From positions 1 through 8,626 of the forward strand of contig DOEU01000093.1 in NCBI GenBank assembly GCA_003532555.1: a DNA stretch of 8,626 bases. Reading direction: 5' to 3'. Made by a program: the position numbers and the translations under genes. The notes below the pieces were generated by a model that was not told where the DNA came from, made no database searches, and saw nothing but the letters and a program-made list of their open reading frames with translations. This stretch comes from Verrucomicrobiota bacterium (lineage in GTDB: Bacteria > Verrucomicrobiota > Kiritimatiellia > Kiritimatiellales > Pontiellaceae). Below, piece after piece: positions 6,565 through 8,626 of the stretch (position 1 is its first letter; each line of letters starts with the position of its first letter).

Positions 6565-7796
6565 AGCAACTCCTTTAGATTTTCTGATTGGTGGGGATTT
6601 ATGTTTCGCCCAATGGTTGCGTAGTGTTTTACGCGGGTTTCAAGGGATTGATTGATCAGCGGGTTTTCAGGATGAAAGAGACCGAAAGTCTCCTTTTGTG
6701 CGGCATATTTTTCGTGGGCAATGAGAGCCCAGGCAGCATCGCAGAGGTGCTGAAAAGCAGGATCGAGAAGGATGGGGCAGTTAAATGATTGCCGAGAGCT
6801 GTTGATATCTACTCCACTTATTTCCATGAGTCCGTGATGACGGCATAGCTGCTGGAGGCGTTCGAGTTGCTTGCGCGTATTGCGGGGGGGCATATAGGTG
6901 ATGGCTTGAAAGCCGAGTTCTTTCAAGGTGCTGATAAGCTGATCAAGGAAGCTATCTTCAAAGGTTTGTGCGCGTTTGTCTCCGGTGGGTGATTCGGAGA
7001 CGTCGCCGAGATAAGCATATGCGGGAATGGCATGGATACTTCGAGCAAAGGTGGCGGCATCGCGAGCGGAAGGGCATTCATCGGTTCCGGAGGGAATAAA
7101 AAAATGGGGCACGAGTTCGGCTTTTAGGAACCCGAGTAAATCATAGACCCGGTGGAGGTTCGAAGGCTCTTGCAGTAGTTGGATTATTTTTTTGGAGGGA
7201 GATAATCCGAGGTCTTCCTTTAAATAGGTGGTGAGCGCTTCTCCAGTGCTGTGATGTCGGATTATTTTTTTAGCGAGGGCAAAACAAATGTGCCTTTCGG
7301 TGATAGTTCCACCTTCATGTGCCCGTGAGCAGGATTGCACGTCAGTCGCAAAGTCGAGTGTGGGGCCGTGACGCTTTTGTAACCACGCATTAAGTTTTTC
7401 GGTTTCCGCTTGGATTCGTTTGAGGCGGGCGGAACGAATCGGTTTTAGAAATTGGTCGGTGGCTTCAAATTGAGTGGCAGGGATGCCATGGAATGCGATA
7501 TATATAATATTGGGTTCATCGGGGTTATTAACGCGTTTACCCTCTAAGGGGGTTCCGTCGAGATTAACACGGATTTCACAACCGACGGTTGCGGCAATGC
7601 CATTGGTTCGAGCGGCTGCGAGAAATTCTGGGGCGCCTGCAATCGCGTCATGGTCCATTAATCCAACGGTTTTTAGCCCAGCTTCCACGGCGGCTTCTGT
7701 GATCTGCGTCGGGGAGTAGGGACTAAAGGAATAGGTGGAGTGAACATGGTTGTTCACTTCTTCCGGTTGATGGGAATTAGACACCGAGGTTTGCAA
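6561..7796 (-). CDS. PHP-domain metal-dependent hydrolase, function unknown
   Basis: The PHP (polymerase and histidinol phosphatase) fold binds two or three metals and usually hydrolyses phosphoesters. The protein has 411 residues from the TTG at 7796. Visible metal-site motifs are NHVHST (His17, His19), MDHD (Asp48, His49, Asp50) and GCE (Glu74), with His103, His169 and His255 as further candidates. The C-terminal GVDINSSRQ (328-336) stands where PHP proteins usually carry a G-x-D-x-H motif, so a final metal-binding histidine seems to be lacking. At roughly 410 residues it is longer than histidinol phosphatases (about 270), with helical inserts around 110-220. No ATG is possible upstream of the first metal motif: the frame is closed by a TAA at 7803-7805, leaving TTG 7796, GTG 7784 or GTG 7757. 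It overlaps the thiamine enzyme by 20 bases. It may be a sugar-phosphate phosphatase or a C-O/C-C bond hydrolase; neither is shown. Confidence 0.85.
   Translation of the reverse strand: MQTSVSNSHQPEEVNNHVHSTYSFSPYSPTQITEAAVEAGLKTVGLMDHDAIAGAPEFLAAARTNGIAATVGCEIRVNLDGTPLEGKRVNNPDEPNIIYIAFHGIPATQFEATDQFLKPIRSARLKRIQAETEKLNAWLQKRHGPTLDFATDVQSCSRAHEGGTITERHICFALAKKIIRHHSTGEALTTYLKEDLGLSPSKKIIQLLQEPSNLHRVYDLLGFLKAELVPHFFIPSGTDECPSARDAATFARSIHAIPAYAYLGDVSESPTGDKRAQTFEDSFLDQLISTLKELGFQAITYMPPRNTRKQLERLQQLCRHHGLMEISGVDINSSRQSFNCPILLDPAFQHLCDAAWALIAHEKYAAQKETFGLFHPENPLINQSLETRVKHYATIGRNINPHQSENLKELL
6570..6576 (-). promoter_or_regulatory. Ribosome binding site of the SDR, inside the end of the PHP gene
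   Basis: AAAGGAG on the minus strand lies five bases before the ATG at 6564. It is embedded in the last codons of the PHP gene (Leu-Lys-Glu-Leu-Leu), whose TGA overlaps the ATG. This is a standard arrangement for translational coupling. Confidence 0.85.
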
Positions 7797-8626
7797 TGCG
7801 GGTTAACTCCTCTCGGGTGTAGTTGTGATTGGGTGTATATCCGCTTAAGGGAAGAATGCGCTCATGAATGGAATCGATGATCCAATTGGCTTGTGGATAG
7901 TACTCTTTTTCCATTTCTGCCGCCGGGGAGATCCAGTTTTTTGCACCAATTACAACGGGGGGTGCATCGAGATGATCGAAGCAGAGGGTGGTGATATTGG
8001 ATGCGATGGTGTGCAGGGCAGAACCCCGTTCTACGGCATCGGAAGCGAAAACAACGCGTCCTGTTTTACGGATCGATTCAATCAATACGTCGTAGTTGAG
8101 CGGGTTGACGAAGCGGAGGTCAATGACTTCAACATCGAGTCCATAGGCTTGTTTGAGTTCCTTTGCTGCGGTTATGCCGCTGTAGAGAACGGGGCCGAGG
8201 GTGACGAGGGTCAGGTCGGTTCCTTCGCGGCGGACGATGGGCTTTCCTTGTTCGGTTTCGTAATAGCCTTTTGGAACGCCTGCGGTTTCAAACTGTTCCC
8301 CGATACCGTATGTTTTTTGAGATTCAAAAAAGACGACCGGATCGGTTCCGTTTAGGGCGAGGTTGAGCATTCCTTTGGCATCAGTAGGGGTGGCGGGATA
8401 GAATACTTTGAGCCCGGGTATATGGGCGACGAGTGCCGTCCAGTCTTGTGAGTGCTGGGCGCCGTATTTGTTGCCAACGGAAACGCGAAGTACGAGCGGC
8501 ATATTCAGAATTCCGGCCGACATCGATTGCCACTTTGCCATTTGGTTAAAAATTTCATCTCCTGCTCGACCCATAAAGTCGCAGTACATCAACTCGGCAC
8601 AGACGCGGCCTCCACTCATGGCATAT
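7777..8626 (-). CDS. Thiamine-diphosphate enzyme, E1-beta/transketolase C-terminal part (partial, N-terminus off window)
   Basis: This is the beta-type half of a 2-oxoacid-dehydrogenase E1 or transketolase-like enzyme, which uses thiamine diphosphate to cleave or transfer at a ketone carbon. The window holds 282 residues. The frame stays open to the right edge, and the residues before the ATG at 8619 (Tyr-Ala) continue the family pattern YAMSGGR, so that ATG is internal. Recognisable are the pyrimidine-binding part ([18 protein letters not shown], then YGAQHSQDW), [16 protein letters not shown] before the domain boundary, and the transketolase C-terminal domain with [12 protein letters not shown] and the conserved aspartate in FASDAVERG. 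The C-terminal tail ([19 protein letters not shown]) recalls fused alpha/beta E1 proteins, so the alpha half may be in the same chain outside the window. No lipoyl E2 or E3 gene is seen. It is the first visible gene of the operon; the promoter lies off the window. Confidence 0.85.
   Translation of the reverse strand, partial: YAMSGGRVCAELMYCDFMGRAGDEIFNQMAKWQSMSAGILNMPLVLRVSVGNKYGAQHSQDWTALVAHIPGLKVFYPATPTDAKGMLNLALNGTDPVVFFESQKTYGIGEQFETAGVPKGYYETEQGKPIVRREGTDLTLVTLGPVLYSGITAAKELKQAYGLDVEVIDLRFVNPLNYDVLIESIRKTGRVVFASDAVERGSALHTIASNITTLCFDHLDAPPVVIGAKNWISPAAEMEKEYYPQANWIIDSIHERILPLSGYTPNHNYTREELTRIANLGV
7807..7811 (-). promoter_or_regulatory. Probable ribosome binding site for the TTG start of the PHP gene
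   Basis: AGGAG on the minus strand lies 10 bases before the TTG at 7796, inside the coding end of the upstream thiamine enzyme. The spacing is long but workable. The competing GTG at 7784 would be 22 bases away. This favours TTG as the start. Confidence 0.5.

Noticed and set aside
7864..8355. A 163-codon plus-strand open frame
   Set aside because: It is antisense to the E1-beta gene and has no family motifs; it arises by chance from the complementary reading.

Overview
This is bacterial DNA of about 50% GC, almost entirely coding, with short gaps and several overlapping genes. Nine of every ten bases belong to protein genes. No RNA gene, transposon, phage gene or CRISPR array is visible. I cannot name the organism. 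The set of a short cytosolic parvulin, an E. coli-type Pgm, a rhamnulokinase and an isolated ruvB would suit a polysaccharide-degrading bacterium such as a member of the Planctomycetota-Verrucomicrobiota-Kiritimatiellota/Lentisphaerota group. That is a weak inference from protein flavour only.

Layout: (1) positions 1-1292, minus strand, the N-terminal 430 residues of a phosphoglucomutase that runs off the left edge. (2) 1293-1438, a 146-bp divergent intergenic region with a plausible sigma-70 promoter for pgm and a strong ribosome binding site for the next gene. (3) 1439-1720, plus strand, ppiC, a minimal parvulin. (4) 1717 to the right edge, one continuous minus-strand run of six genes. In transcription order these are: a transketolase/E1-beta-type thiamine-diphosphate enzyme (entering from the right edge), a PHP-family hydrolase, a short-chain dehydrogenase with an unusual N-terminal extension, a sorbose-phosphate-reductase-like zinc dehydrogenase, rhamnulokinase (rhaB) and finally ruvB. 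Junctions are a 20-base overlap, a 4-base ATGA overlap, and gaps of 10, 11 and 45 bases, so the first five are almost certainly one operon and ruvB probably belongs to it.

How the genes may work together: RhaB is the clearest member and points to ketose phosphorylation, most simply L-rhamnulose to L-rhamnulose 1-phosphate. The two dehydrogenases resemble the pair that interconverts sugar phosphates and polyol phosphates. The thiamine enzyme and the PHP protein have no place in the classical rhamnose isomerase-kinase-aldolase route, and neither isomerase nor aldolase is present in the window. The operon therefore looks like a variant deoxysugar or polyol pathway whose chemistry is not obvious. 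That combination is the main point of interest here. The left-hand genes (pgm, ppiC) and ruvB are ordinary housekeeping functions.
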